The notes under the pieces: generated by a model
Seen by the model: only the letters and a program-made list of their open reading frames with translations
What the model was told of the DNA's origin: nothing
Databases searched by the model: none
Origin: Aureimonas endophytica
GTDB taxonomy: Bacteria > Pseudomonadota > Alphaproteobacteria > Rhizobiales > Rhizobiaceae
Assembly (NCBI RefSeq): GCF_014642635.1
Contig: NZ_BMIQ01000001.1
Span: forward strand, 1,206,325-1,270,324
DNA length: 64,000 bases
Reading direction: 5' to 3'
Made by a program: the position numbers and the translations under genes
Part shown: one piece after another, positions 8,308-17,664 of the stretch
Layout of the letters: every line of letters starts with the position of its first letter
Position numbering within the stretch: the stretch's first letter is position 1

Positions 8308-9627
8308 CTACCAGCGACGCTCGAACCGGCGGCGCAGCAGCACCGCGGACAGGTTCATCAGCGCGAGGAACACAAGAAGGATCATGATGGCGCCCGAGGT
8401 GCGTTCCACGAAGGCGCGCTCGGCCTCGTTGGCCCACATGTAGATCTGCACCGGCAGCGCCGTCGAGGGATCGAGGGGCGTCGTCGGATAGTTGGCGACG
8501 AAGGCCACCATGCCGATGAGCAGCAGCGGCGCCGTCTCGCCCAGCGCGTGGGCGAGGCCGATGATCGTGCCGGTGAGGATGCCCGGCACCGCCAGCGGCA
8601 GGACGTGATGGAACACCATCTGCATCTTCGAGGCGCCGAGGCCGAGGGCGGCGGCGCGGATCGAGGGCGGCACCGCCTTCAGCGCGGCGCGGGTGGCGAT
8701 GATGATCGTCGGCAGCGTCATCAGCGTCAGCACGAGGCCGCCGACCAGCGCCGCCGAGCGCGGCAGGCCGAACCAGTTCACGAAGACCGCGAGGCCGAGG
8801 AGACCGTAGACGATCGAGGGCACCGCCGCGAGATTGTTGATGTTCACCTCGATGAAGTCGGTGAAGCGGTTCTTCGGCGCGAACTCCTCCAGATAGATCG
8901 AGGCGGCGACGCCGATCGGCAGCGACAGGACGAGGACGATCATCATCATCGTGAAGGAGCCGACGATGGCGACGCCGACGCCCGCCGTCTCGGCGCGGCT
9001 GGAGGCGCCGTTGGTGATCAGGCCCCAGTTGAAGCGCTGCTGGAGCAGCCCCTTCTCGCGCAACTCGTTGATCCAGGCGAGCTGGCGGTCGTTGATCGGC
9101 CGGCGGCTTTCCTCGACCGAGAGGTCGAACTGGCCCTTGACGGCGCTGTCCACCTCGCTCGCCGCCGGCACCCAGACGTCGCGCGTCTGGCCGATGGCGG
9201 TGAGATCGCCCATCACCACGTCGCGCAGGCTGGTCCGCGCGCCCTGGCTGACGAGCTTCTGCGCGTCGCGCAGCGCGGCGCGGTCGCCGGCATCGATGCC
9301 GAGCACGCCGGCGATCGCGTCCTGGGCGAGCTTCGGATAGTTGGCGGTCGTCAGCGCCCGCTCGTCCTTCCCGCCGGTATTCTTCGGATCGACGATCTGC
9401 TGGCTGAAGGTGATCGGCAGGCGGAGCTCGGTCTGCCAGAAGGCGGTATAGCCCTTCGAGACCACGCTCCACAGCAGCAGCGCCAGGAAGATCAGGCCGA
9501 TGGCGATGGCGGCGGCGCCGTAGAAGCGGAAACGGCGTTCGGCGGCATAGCGCTTGCGCAGCCCGATGTCGCGGCGGCTCGCGGGGCGAGCGGCGGACAT
9601 CCCCGACTGGATGCTCGCATCGGTCAT
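8308..9627 (-). CDS. pstA: Phosphate ABC transporter permease PstA
   Basis: This inner-membrane permease has 439 aa, longer than the roughly 290 aa of E. coli PstA. One N-terminal membrane segment (about 36-55) is followed by a periplasmic insert of about 150 residues. The permease core from about residue 205 contains [20 protein letters not shown] and the EAA-like loop [21 protein letters not shown]. The inserted domain is usual for alphaproteobacterial PstA. The start overlaps the pstC stop by 4 bp (ATGA). Confidence 0.94.
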   Translation of the reverse strand: MTDASIQSGMSAARPASRRDIGLRKRYAAERRFRFYGAAAIAIGLIFLALLLWSVVSKGYTAFWQTELRLPITFSQQIVDPKNTGGKDERALTTANYPKLAQDAIAGVLGIDAGDRAALRDAQKLVSQGARTSLRDVVMGDLTAIGQTRDVWVPAASEVDSAVKGQFDLSVEESRRPINDRQLAWINELREKGLLQQRFNWGLITNGASSRAETAGVGVAIVGSFTMMMIVLVLSLPIGVAASIYLEEFAPKNRFTDFIEVNINNLAAVPSIVYGLLGLAVFVNWFGLPRSAALVGGLVLTLMTLPTIIIATRAALKAVPPSIRAAALGLGASKMQMVFHHVLPLAVPGILTGTIIGLAHALGETAPLLLIGMVAFVANYPTTPLDPSTALPVQIYMWANEAERAFVERTSGAIMILLVFLALMNLSAVLLRRRFERRW

Positions 9628-11129
9628 TCGTACTGCTCCCGATACTTACGCACGATATAAAGGGCGAAGATGTTGAGAAGGAGGGTGATGGCGAAGAGCG
9701 TGATGCCGAGCGCGAAGGCGACCAGCGTCTGGGGCGAGTTGAATTCGAGGTCGCCCGTCAGCTGATTGACGATCTTGACCGTGACGGTGGTCATCGCCTC
9801 GAAGGGATTGATCGTCAGCCGCGCCGCGACGCCGGCGGCGAGCACCACGATCATCGTCTCGCCGATGGCGCGCGAGGCGGTGAGGAGGATGGCGCTGACG
9901 ATGCCCGGCAGCGCCGCCGGCAGCACCACCTTCTTGATCGTCTCGGAGCGCGTCGCGCCGAGGCCGAGCGAGCCGTCGCGCAGCGAACGCGGCACGGCGG
10001 TGATGATGTCGTCGGAGAGCGAGGACACGAAGGGGATGAGCATCACGCCCATCACCAGGCCGGCGGTGAGGATGCTCTGGCCCTGGATGAAGGGCGCGTA
10101 GTCGCCGGTGGCGAGCCCGGCGATCTCGGCCGAGATGTCGCGCAGGAAGGGCCCGACCGTGATGAGGGCGAAGAAGCCGTAGACGATGGTCGGGATGCCG
10201 GCCAGGACCTCGAGCAGCGGCTTCACCACCGAGCGCACGCGCCGGTCGGCATATTCGGCCATGTAGACGGCCGCGAGGAGGCCCGTCGGCACCGCGAAGA
10301 GCATGGCGACGGCGGCGATGTAGAGCGTGCCGGCGAGAAGCGGGATCAGGCCGAACTGGCCGGAGGCGCCGCCCGAGCCCGCCGCCGCGAAGCGCGGATC
10401 CCAGACCGTGCCGAAGAAGAAGGACTGCGGCGAGACGTGGCGGAAGAACTCGATCGCCTCGAAGAGCATCGAGCAGATGATGCCGACCGTCGTCAGGATC
10501 GCCACGAGCGAGCAGAGGATGAGGAGCGAGCGGACGATGAACTCGACATTGTTGCGCGCCCGGAAGCGCACGGCGATCCGCGACAGGCCGAACAGGGCGC
10601 CGGCGGCGGCGAGGACGATGGTGACGCCCGCGAGACCGAGCCGCAGCGTCGAGGACAGCTCGTCGGCGCGCAACGCCAGCGGCAGCATGTAGTCTTCCGT
10701 GCCCCCGGCCAGCGGGATGCCGCGGCGCTGGAAGACCGGCCCGAGATCGGCCAGCGTCATGGCGCTTGCGGCGGCGCGCTCGTCCGGCGGCAGGAGATCG
10801 AGATTGCGACCGAGCTGGTTGACGAGCTCGTAGGAGAGCGGCGGCACCTTGCCGTCCGCATCGAGCGCCGAGGCCGGGAAATGGTTGTGGACATCCGCCG
10901 CGACATAGCCCGGCGCCGCCGCCAGCCCGACGAGGAGCAGGACGAGGGCCGGCACGACCGCCAGGCAGAAGACGAAGGCGCCGTGATAGGTGGCGCGCGA
11001 ATGGAGTTTCGGCCCCCTCGGCCCGCCGACCGCCTCCCGACCGGCGAAGGCCGACGCGCGCCGCGCGCCGGCGATCCAGCCGGCGAGGCCGATCAGGACG
11101 ATGATCAAGATGATCGCGAATGCGGACAC
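9624..11129 (-). CDS. pstC: Phosphate ABC transporter permease PstC
   Basis: The 501-aa permease has N-terminal membrane segments at about 1-20 and 50-72, a periplasmic insert, and a permease core with [17 protein letters not shown] and the EAA-type loop [20 protein letters not shown]. It pairs with PstA to form the phosphate channel. The enlarged N-terminal half matches the Hyphomicrobiales form, compared with about 320 aa in E. coli. It is separated from pstS by 75 bp containing a strong hairpin that may lower expression relative to pstS. Confidence 0.94.
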   Translation of the reverse strand: MSAFAIILIIVLIGLAGWIAGARRASAFAGREAVGGPRGPKLHSRATYHGAFVFCLAVVPALVLLLVGLAAAPGYVAADVHNHFPASALDADGKVPPLSYELVNQLGRNLDLLPPDERAAASAMTLADLGPVFQRRGIPLAGGTEDYMLPLALRADELSSTLRLGLAGVTIVLAAAGALFGLSRIAVRFRARNNVEFIVRSLLILCSLVAILTTVGIICSMLFEAIEFFRHVSPQSFFFGTVWDPRFAAAGSGGASGQFGLIPLLAGTLYIAAVAMLFAVPTGLLAAVYMAEYADRRVRSVVKPLLEVLAGIPTIVYGFFALITVGPFLRDISAEIAGLATGDYAPFIQGQSILTAGLVMGVMLIPFVSSLSDDIITAVPRSLRDGSLGLGATRSETIKKVVLPAALPGIVSAILLTASRAIGETMIVVLAAGVAARLTINPFEAMTTVTVKIVNQLTGDLEFNSPQTLVAFALGITLFAITLLLNIFALYIVRKYREQYE

Positions 11130-11167
11130 GAGCGAAGGCCCCGATTGCTCTCAGAAAATCTCGACGG

Positions 11168-11199
11168 GAACGGCCGGCGCCCGAAGGCGCCGGCCGTTC
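11168..11199 (-). other. 14-bp UUCG hairpin between pstS and pstC
   Basis: On the minus strand the transcript forms a perfect 14-bp stem (GAACGGCCGGCGCC / GGCGCCGGCCGUUC) capped by the ultra-stable C(UUCG)G tetraloop. No U-run follows, so it is better read as a barrier to 3' exonucleases that stabilises pstS mRNA, or as a partial terminator, than as a full terminator. Confidence 0.75.
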
Positions 11200-11204
11200 G
11201 CCGA

Positions 11205-12245
11205 TCACATAGTCTTGCCGGCGTCGAATTCGGCGCGGAAGCTCTCGCGCTCGGCATCCGGGGCCGGAACGAGGCCGTACTGGGCCAGCGGACCGTCGGG
11301 GCCGATCATCTGGTCGGCGAGGAAGAAGTCGACATAGTCCTTGAGGCCCGGCACCACGTCGAGATGCGCCTTCTTCACGTAGAAGAAGAGCGGACGGGAG
11401 ACCGGATACTTGCCGTTCGAGATGGTCTCAACGGAAGGCACGATGCCGCTGACGGTCGCGACCTTCAGCTTGTCCTGGTTCTGCTCGTAGAAGGCGAGAC
11501 CGAAGACGCCGACGCCCTGCTTGTTGGAATTGATGCGGGCGAGCGTCTCGGAATAGTCGCCGTCGATATCGACCGCCGCGCCGTCCTTGCGGACCGCGTG
11601 GCACTGGGCGGCGGCCGCCTTGGCGTCCATGCCGGCCGCCTTGAAGGCGTCGAGCGCGCCGGTGGCCTTACAGCCCGCGTCGAGCAGCTTGGTCTCGAAG
11701 ACCTCGCGCGTGCCGTGCTTCTCGCCCGGGATGAAGGCGTTGATCGGCCAGGCCGGGAGCGAGGCGTCGACGTCCTTCCAGGTCTTGGCCGCGTTGTCGA
11801 CGACCTTGCCGTCCTGGACGACCTTGGCGCCGAGCGCCTTGAAGACCATGTCCGGGGTCAGCTTCCAGTCCGGGCCGGCGGCGTCGGTCGCGAAGACGAT
11901 GCCGTCATAGCCGAACTTGACTTCCTGGATGTCCTTCACGCCGTTGGCGAGGCAGTTCTTCTTCTCGTCCTCGCTGATCGGACGCGAGGCATTGGCGACG
12001 TCGATCGTGTCCGGGCCAACGCCCGAGCAGAACTGCTTGAGGCCGGCGCCCGTGCCGCCCGATTCGACGATCGGGGTCGGGAACTGCGACAGCGTCTCGC
12101 CGAAATTCTCCGCGACGATCTGCGCATAGGGAAGAACGGTCGAGGAGCCGGCGATGTGCACCGGACGGGCGCTCTGCGCATAGGCCGTTCCGACGAGGGC
12201 AAGCGCGGTGCCGATGGTGAGGCCCGCAAGGCCGCGGATGGTCAT
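11205..12245 (-). CDS. pstS: Periplasmic phosphate-binding protein PstS
   Basis: The product has 346 aa including a Sec signal peptide (MTIRGLAGLTIGTALALVGT, cleavage near AYA-QS). The mature protein opens with ARPVHIAGSSTVLPYAQIV, whose GSSTV and later SGGTGAG loops bind phosphate. ATG 12245 was preferred over an in-frame ATG ten codons upstream because CAGGAGATGAAGTC provides a ribosome binding site and a signal peptide begins here. It is the first pst gene after the Pho box and the most highly expressed member of the system in other bacteria. Confidence 0.95.
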   Translation of the reverse strand: MTIRGLAGLTIGTALALVGTAYAQSARPVHIAGSSTVLPYAQIVAENFGETLSQFPTPIVESGGTGAGLKQFCSGVGPDTIDVANASRPISEDEKKNCLANGVKDIQEVKFGYDGIVFATDAAGPDWKLTPDMVFKALGAKVVQDGKVVDNAAKTWKDVDASLPAWPINAFIPGEKHGTREVFETKLLDAGCKATGALDAFKAAGMDAKAAAAQCHAVRKDGAAVDIDGDYSETLARINSNKQGVGVFGLAFYEQNQDKLKVATVSGIVPSVETISNGKYPVSRPLFFYVKKAHLDVVPGLKDYVDFFLADQMIGPDGPLAQYGLVPAPDAERESFRAEFDAGKTM

Positions 12246-12342
12246 GACTTCATCTCCTGGGCGCGTTTCGATCACGAACCGCCGACACGCACGCCGATGG
12301 GCGGCTCGGGTTCAACCGGGGGAGTACCGGCTTTCGGGCAAG

Positions 12343-12375
12343 GTTCTATGACAAGTTCAAAACAGTTGTATGACA
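12343..12375 (-). promoter_or_regulatory. Triple 11-bp Pho box upstream of pstS
   Basis: Read on the minus strand there are three tandem 11-base units: TGTCATACAAC, TGTTTTGAACT and TGTCATAGAAC. The outer two carry the TGTCAT PhoB core, and the 11-bp period matches known PhoB direct repeats. It lies about 98 bases upstream of the pstS ATG and downstream of phoR. Confidence 0.88.
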
Positions 12376-12397
12376 GCGCAAAACGCTGACATCGCTG

Positions 12398-13690
12398 CTA
12401 TTTTTTCCTTATCGGAAAAAGCACGGAAAAGGCCGATCCCATGCCCGGCTCCGACCAGATGACGAGTCGCGCCGAATGCCGCAGGAGAATGTTGCGGACG
12501 ATGGAGAGGCCGAGCCCCGTGCCGCGCTTGGCGCGGGAGGATTCGACGTTCACGCGGTAGAAGCGTTCGGTAAGGCGCGGCACATGCTCGGCCGCGATGC
12601 CCGGACCGAAATCGCGCACCGTCGCGCGGATCGTTCGCGGCTCGCCCGGCTCGAACGCGAGCGACAGGAGGACCCGCTCGCCGCTCGCCCCGTATTTGCA
12701 GGCATTCTCGATGAGGTTGGAGAAGACCTGCACCAGTTCGTCATGTTCGCCCTGGACGACGTAGTCGCCGGGTTCGACCTCGAGCTCCGCCGTGACGCCG
12801 CTGTCCTCCAGGACGGGCTCCAAGAGGTGGCGCACGTCCTCGAGCAGTTCCACGAGATCCACCGTATGGCCCGGCGCCGGCGGCCGCTTCATCTCGATCT
12901 GCGACAGCGACAGGAGATCGTCGATGAGGCGCGACATGCGCGCCGCCTGTTCGCGCATTATGGCGAGGAAGCGCTCCCGTGCCGCCTGGTCGTCGCGCGC
13001 CGGACCCTGCAGCGTCTCGATGAAGCCGATCAGCGAGGAGAGCGGCGTGCGCAGCTCGTGGCTGGCATTGGCGACGAAATCGGTGCGCATGCGCTCGATC
13101 CGCCGCTCGGCCGTGCGGTCGCGGAACAGAAGCAGGAAACGGCTCGGCGCGCCGCCGCCGGCCTGCGCGAGGGGTAGGACATCGACCGCCCAGGCGAGAC
13201 CGGAGGCCCGGTTCTCGGCGAGGCTGGCCTTGCCTCCGCCCTCCGTCGCGATCGCCTCCTCGAGGGCAGCCAGGAATTCCGGCGCGCGGAAGCGCAGCGA
13301 GATGGCCTCGCCGACGATCAGCGTGCCGAAGGCCCGCAGTGCCGCCGGATTGCCGTGATGCAGCTGGAGCGTGGCGTCGACGACCAGCGCCGGCTCCGGC
13401 AGGGCGTCGACCACCGTCTCGGTGCCGGCGGCGAAGCGCGTTTCCCGCGCGGCCTCGCTCGCGACGGCGGCGCGGGCCGCCTTCGCGCCGCGTCGCGGCA
13501 GAAGACAGGCCGCGACGCCGAGGCCGGCAATGGCGGCGGGCGCCAGCCAATGGGCGGAAGCGGGCGCCACGGCGAGAAGCGCCGGGCCGGACACCGCGAC
13601 GACGAGGGCTCGCGCCAGGGGCACGCCCTCGATGCCGCCGGGCGGCCGGTCGCGCGCCCCGCCGGTTTCGGTCGATGGAGATTGCGACAT
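12398..13690 (-). CDS. phoR: Phosphate regulon sensor kinase PhoR
   Basis: The 430-aa membrane-bound histidine kinase has two closely spaced hydrophobic segments (about 26-43 and 47-65), a PAS-like domain (about 91-195) and a HisKA domain with H211 in NASHELRTPLSSLIGF. The catalytic domain contains NLIENACKYG, VRDFGPGIA and GTGLGLSIVRN. PhoR phosphorylates PhoB under phosphate limitation and is held inactive by Pst-PhoU. The two membrane segments with almost no periplasmic loop fit the view that PhoR senses Pst status, not external phosphate. It lies 20 bp after a membrane-anchored protein gene, perhaps in one transcript. Confidence 0.93.
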   Translation of the reverse strand: MSQSPSTETGGARDRPPGGIEGVPLARALVVAVSGPALLAVAPASAHWLAPAAIAGLGVAACLLPRRGAKAARAAVASEAARETRFAAGTETVVDALPEPALVVDATLQLHHGNPAALRAFGTLIVGEAISLRFRAPEFLAALEEAIATEGGGKASLAENRASGLAWAVDVLPLAQAGGGAPSRFLLLFRDRTAERRIERMRTDFVANASHELRTPLSSLIGFIETLQGPARDDQAARERFLAIMREQAARMSRLIDDLLSLSQIEMKRPPAPGHTVDLVELLEDVRHLLEPVLEDSGVTAELEVEPGDYVVQGEHDELVQVFSNLIENACKYGASGERVLLSLAFEPGEPRTIRATVRDFGPGIAAEHVPRLTERFYRVNVESSRAKRGTGLGLSIVRNILLRHSARLVIWSEPGMGSAFSVLFPIRKK

Positions 13691-13709
13691 GGGAAAGGGG
13701 CTAAGCCGT

Positions 13710-14810
13710 TCAGATCGTCTGGCGGTTGAGGCGTATCGCGTAGAGGTCGAGAGCCGCGGCGTCGGTGGCCGGCATCGGCGCGATCTCGAAACGGCCGCCC
13801 GAGGCGCCGGGTGGCAAGGCGAGATCGAAGGCGAAGCTCTCGCTGGCCCTGGCGGTGGTGAAGACCTGCCGGCCGCAGCGGTCGGCGCCGTCGACCACGC
13901 AGCGGATGGCGAAGGAGCGCGCCGCGCCGTCGGGCGAGCCGGCCGTGACCTCCACCGTCACCGAACGGCCGCGAATGTCCGGCAGGACCCCGCGCCCGAC
14001 CGCGACCGTCATCACCGAATCGCCGCTGGCCGCCGGGGTGAAGCGCAGACCGGCCTGGCCGGTGCCGCTCTCATCCATGGCCTCCATCCGCCCGCCCGTC
14101 GGCGTCGCCACGGCATCGAGGCGCCGGCCGTCGAAGAGTTCGATCCAGCGCGGTCCCGTCGCCTCGGCCGCCGTGCCGGAGGCCGAGGCGCCGCCGAGCA
14201 CCAGCCAGGCGCAGACCGCCAGGATCACCGCCGCGACGAGGCCGATGACGAGGAAGCGCCGCAACTGGGCGCCGCTGCGCGCCGTCGCCCGTTCCTCCGC
14301 CTCCATGCCCCGCGCGCGGGGCGACGGCCGGACGGGCTCCTCGACCTCGTCCTCGCCGTCCGGCGCGCCGACGGCCATGGCGACCGGCCCGCCATGCGGC
14401 GAGCGGCCCTCCGTCTCGCCGAAGACCGGATGCAGCGGCACCTCGCCGTCGCGCGCGTCCTCCGCCGCATCGCCGATCTCGTCGGCCGGATGGGCGGCAT
14501 AGGCATGGACATCGGCATAGGCCGGGTCGAGCGAGAGTTCCGGGTCGTGCTGGGCCGGGCCGTCCTCGGCGAAGCCCGCCGCCGTCTGGCGTTCGTAGAA
14601 CTCGTCCTCGATGCGGTTGATCGTCTCGGCGAGCCGGGTGCGCTGGGCATGGGCGGCGCCGTCGTCGAGCCCCTTGCCCGCCAGCATCCGCTCCAGCGCC
14701 CGCTCGGAGGCCGAATAGATCGATTCGCGGAAGGCCGGGTCGGTCGGATCGCCGGCTTCGAGCGCGCGCCGCAGACTTTTCTCCATCGCGCTCATCACGG
14801 GCTCAGCCAT
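13710..14810 (-). CDS. Conserved single-pass membrane protein, unknown function
   Basis: This 366-aa protein is not recognised. Residues 1-180 are acidic and polar (segments such as ELSLDPAYADVHAYAAHPAD), residues about 185-205 form one membrane segment (FLVIGLVAAVILAVCAWLVL), and the C-terminal 150 residues form a probable beta-rich periplasmic domain with two cysteines (IRCVVDGADRCGR). Similar proteins in rhizobial genomes are often mislabelled as biotin transporters. It ends 20 bp before phoR and may be co-transcribed with it. The start could be ATG 14810 or the second Met (codon 6). It diverges from the GH15 gene. Confidence 0.7.
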   Translation of the reverse strand: MAEPVMSAMEKSLRRALEAGDPTDPAFRESIYSASERALERMLAGKGLDDGAAHAQRTRLAETINRIEDEFYERQTAAGFAEDGPAQHDPELSLDPAYADVHAYAAHPADEIGDAAEDARDGEVPLHPVFGETEGRSPHGGPVAMAVGAPDGEDEVEEPVRPSPRARGMEAEERATARSGAQLRRFLVIGLVAAVILAVCAWLVLGGASASGTAAEATGPRWIELFDGRRLDAVATPTGGRMEAMDESGTGQAGLRFTPAASGDSVMTVAVGRGVLPDIRGRSVTVEVTAGSPDGAARSFAIRCVVDGADRCGRQVFTTARASESFAFDLALPPGASGGRFEIAPMPATDAAALDLYAIRLNRQTI

Positions 14811-14957
14811 GCTCCGCCTCCATTCCAGGGTCTCCGGCCCCCGCCGCCCGCGCGGCGAAGCCGGCCGCGACTTTACTTTGCCGCGACGCCCTCAATCTTG
14901 CCTCGCACGGCGCGCCGCTTCGCGCCAGCCTCCTCGGTCGCAGAACGGGTCCGCATC

Positions 14958-16838
14958 ATGGCGCCATCGCAAGCCGGCTTCAGGCCAACGCAGCACCCGA
15001 TAGCAAACCACGGCGTGATCGGCGACATGCGAACGCTGGCCCTCGTGGCGCAGGACGGCACGATCGACTTCTTCTGCCATCCCAACATCGATTCGCCGAC
15101 GCTCTTCGCCTCGCTCCTCGACGCGGAGAAAGGCGGCTTCTTCCGCCTCGCCGTCGACGACGGCGCGACGATGAAGCATCGCCAGATCTATCTGCCCGAC
15201 ACCAACATCCTGATCACCCGCTTTCTCGGCGAGGACGGCATCGGCGAGGTCGAGGACTTCATGCCGCTCGACGGCTCGGGCCGAATCATCCGCTCGGCCC
15301 GCGCGATTCGCGGCCGCCTCACCTTCAACGTCGCGCTGCGGCCCCGTCCCCGCTACGCCCTCGCCCATGTCCAGCTGCGGGAGGTGCGCGGCGGCGTCTC
15401 GATCCATTGGAGCGAGGGCGGCGAGAGCCATTCGCTTCACGTCCATTCCAACATCCCGCTGCGGATCGAGGGCGACATGATCCTCGGCGAGGCGACGGTC
15501 GGCGAGGACGAGCCGCTCCATGTCGTGCTCTGCCCCGGCCGGCACGAGACGCATATCGACGAGGACTATGTCCGCGCCTCCTTCAAGGAGACGCGCGCCT
15601 TCTGGCATCGCTGGGTCGCCTCGGGGCAATATCCCACCTATTGGCGGGAGCTCGTGGTGCGCTCGGCGCTGACGCTGAAGCTCCTCACCTCGGCGAAATA
15701 CGGCTCCATCGCGGCCGCCGCGACCTTCAGCCTGCCGGAGGCGATGGGCGGCGAGCGCAACTGGGACTATCGCTTCTGCTGGATCCGCGACGCGGCCTTC
15801 ACGCTCTACTCGCTCTCCCGCCTCGGCTATCACGACGAGACCGGCGCCTTCGTCACCTTCCTGATGCAGCACGCGATCGAGCACGATGCCGACCGCATGC
15901 AGATCATGTACGGCATGGACGGGCGCAAGGAGCTCACCGAGACCGAGCTCGACCATCTGTCCGGCTTCGGCGATTCGAAGCCGGTGCGGATCGGCAATGC
16001 CGCCTATACCCAGGTCCAGATGGACATCTATGGCGAGCTCATGGATGCCCTCTACATTTCAGCCAAGGCGCGGGGCAAGCCGCCCTATGCCGTCTGGGAT
16101 CGGCTCGAACGGCTGCTGGACTGGCTGGCGGAGAACTGGCGCCAGCCCGACATGGGCATCTGGGAAAGCCGGGGCGAGCCGCGCGAATATCTCTCCTCGC
16201 GGCTGATGTGCTGGGTGGCGCTCGACCGGGGCCTGCGCCTCGCCGCGCGGGAATCGCTGTCGGGCGACGTCAACCGCTGGCGCGCCGAGCGCAACGCCAT
16301 CCAGAAGTCGCTGCTCACCGAATTCTGGAACGAGGAGATCGGCGCCTTCACCCAGTTCAAGGGCGCGCGCGGGCTCGACGCGGTCGTGCTTCTGATGCCG
16401 CTGGTGCGCTTCATCAACCCGCACGATCCGAAATGGATCTCGACGCTGAAGGTGGTGCGGCGCGAGCTCGTCCACGACTGCCTCGTGCAGCGCTACAAGA
16501 ATCTCGGCGAGAATTCCGATGGCCTGAGCGGCCAGGAAGGCGCCTTCACCACCTGTTCCTTCTGGTATGTCGAGGCGCTGGCCCGCTCGGGCTTCGTTTC
16601 GGAGGCGCGCTTCATGTTCGAGAAGCTGCACGCCTATGCCAACCATCTCGGGCTCTATTCCGAGGAACTCTCCGCGACGGGCGACCATCTCGGCAATTTT
16701 CCGCAGGCCCTCACCCATCTGTCGCTGATTTCGGCCGCCGTCTGGCTCGATCGCTCGCTGACCGGCCGCCGCACCGATCCCGACAACGTGCAGTTCCAGA
16801 ATATCGAGGACATCGATGACTATTTCAGCAGGACTTGA
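14958..16838 (+). CDS. Glycoside hydrolase family 15 protein
   Basis: The 626-aa product has an N-terminal trehalase/glucoamylase-like beta domain (GVIGDMRTLALVAQDGTIDF at about 20-39) and a C-terminal (alpha/alpha)6 GH15 barrel. The barrel carries ERNWDYRFCWIRDAAFTLYS and the second acidic region NSDGLSGQEGAF. GH15 enzymes are exo-acting glucosidases; bacterial members of this shape include trehalases and isomaltose-type glucosidases, so the substrate is uncertain. There is no signal peptide, suggesting a cytoplasmic site. ATG 14958 was chosen because homology begins at IANHGVIGDM; a frame open far upstream runs through phoR antisense and is not coding. It overlaps the SDR gene by 23 bp. Confidence 0.9.
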   Translation: MAPSQAGFRPTQHPIANHGVIGDMRTLALVAQDGTIDFFCHPNIDSPTLFASLLDAEKGGFFRLAVDDGATMKHRQIYLPDTNILITRFLGEDGIGEVEDFMPLDGSGRIIRSARAIRGRLTFNVALRPRPRYALAHVQLREVRGGVSIHWSEGGESHSLHVHSNIPLRIEGDMILGEATVGEDEPLHVVLCPGRHETHIDEDYVRASFKETRAFWHRWVASGQYPTYWRELVVRSALTLKLLTSAKYGSIAAAATFSLPEAMGGERNWDYRFCWIRDAAFTLYSLSRLGYHDETGAFVTFLMQHAIEHDADRMQIMYGMDGRKELTETELDHLSGFGDSKPVRIGNAAYTQVQMDIYGELMDALYISAKARGKPPYAVWDRLERLLDWLAENWRQPDMGIWESRGEPREYLSSRLMCWVALDRGLRLAARESLSGDVNRWRAERNAIQKSLLTEFWNEEIGAFTQFKGARGLDAVVLLMPLVRFINPHDPKWISTLKVVRRELVHDCLVQRYKNLGENSDGLSGQEGAFTTCSFWYVEALARSGFVSEARFMFEKLHAYANHLGLYSEELSATGDHLGNFPQALTHLSLISAAVWLDRSLTGRRTDPDNVQFQNIEDIDDYFSRT

Positions 16839-17625
16839 CCTTTCCGGCCAGACGGCGATCGTCACCGGCGCCTCCACCGGCATCGGCGAGGCCTCGGCGG
16901 TGGAACTCGCCCGAGCCGGCGCGAACATCGTCGTCAATCACCGCGATTCGCACGACGACGCGGCCGACACGGTGGCGAAGGTCGAGGCGCTCGGCCGTCG
17001 CGCCGTCGCCATCCAGGCCGATGTCTCGAAGGAGGACGAGGTGATCCGCCTCTTCGCGGAGGCGGAGAGCGCCCTCGGCCCGGTCGACATCGTCTTCTCC
17101 AATGCCGGCCGGCAGAAGGACGCCAAGATCGGCGACATGACGCTGGACGACTGGAAGGCCGTCATCGACGTCAATCTCACCGGCGCCTTTCTCATCGGGC
17201 GCGAGGCGATCAAGCATTTCCGCAACAAGGGCCTGCGCGAGGAGGTCAGCCGCGCCAGGGGCAAGCTGATCTTCAATTCCTCCGTGCACCAGATCATCGC
17301 CTGGGCCTTCCACGTGAACTACGCGGCCTCGAAGGGCGGCATCCACATGCTGATGCAGTCGCTGGCGCAGGAAGTCTCCTGCGAGAAGATCCGGGTGAAT
17401 TCGGTGGCGCCGGGCGCGATCGCCACGGCGATCAACGCGGCGGAGCGCGAACGCAACCTCGCCGGCATGCTCAAGCTCATCCCCTATGGCCGCGTCGGCG
17501 AGCCGGAGGATGTCGGCCGCGCCGTCGCCTGGCTGGCCTCGGACGCGGCGGATTACGTGGTCGGCCAGACGATCTTCGTCGACGGCGCCATGACCCTCTA
17601 TCCGGAATTCCGGGGCAACGGCTGA
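16816..17625 (+). CDS. Short-chain dehydrogenase, glucose 1-dehydrogenase-like
   Basis: This 269-aa classical SDR has the cofactor motif TGASTGIG (about 15-22), NAG at about 97-99, a Ser in NSSVHQI and the catalytic YAASKGG. The C-terminal PYGRVGEPEDVGRAVAWLAS and YVVGQTIFVDGAM are typical of glucose 1-dehydrogenase-annotated SDRs. The start codon lies within the GH15 gene, implying translational coupling. The pair could act in sequence, GH15 releasing glucose and the SDR oxidising it, but that is inference. Confidence 0.85.
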   Translation: MTISAGLDLSGQTAIVTGASTGIGEASAVELARAGANIVVNHRDSHDDAADTVAKVEALGRRAVAIQADVSKEDEVIRLFAEAESALGPVDIVFSNAGRQKDAKIGDMTLDDWKAVIDVNLTGAFLIGREAIKHFRNKGLREEVSRARGKLIFNSSVHQIIAWAFHVNYAASKGGIHMLMQSLAQEVSCEKIRVNSVAPGAIATAINAAERERNLAGMLKLIPYGRVGEPEDVGRAVAWLASDAADYVVGQTIFVDGAMTLYPEFRGNG

Positions 17626-17664
17626 GCCGTCGCCCCTTTTCGATCACGCCGAAGCGGGACCGCC

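Noticed and set aside
13371-14957. N-terminal extension of the GH15 protein of over 500 residues
   Set aside because: It runs antisense through phoR and the adjacent membrane-protein gene, has shadow-frame composition, and the enzyme fold begins only after ATG 14958.
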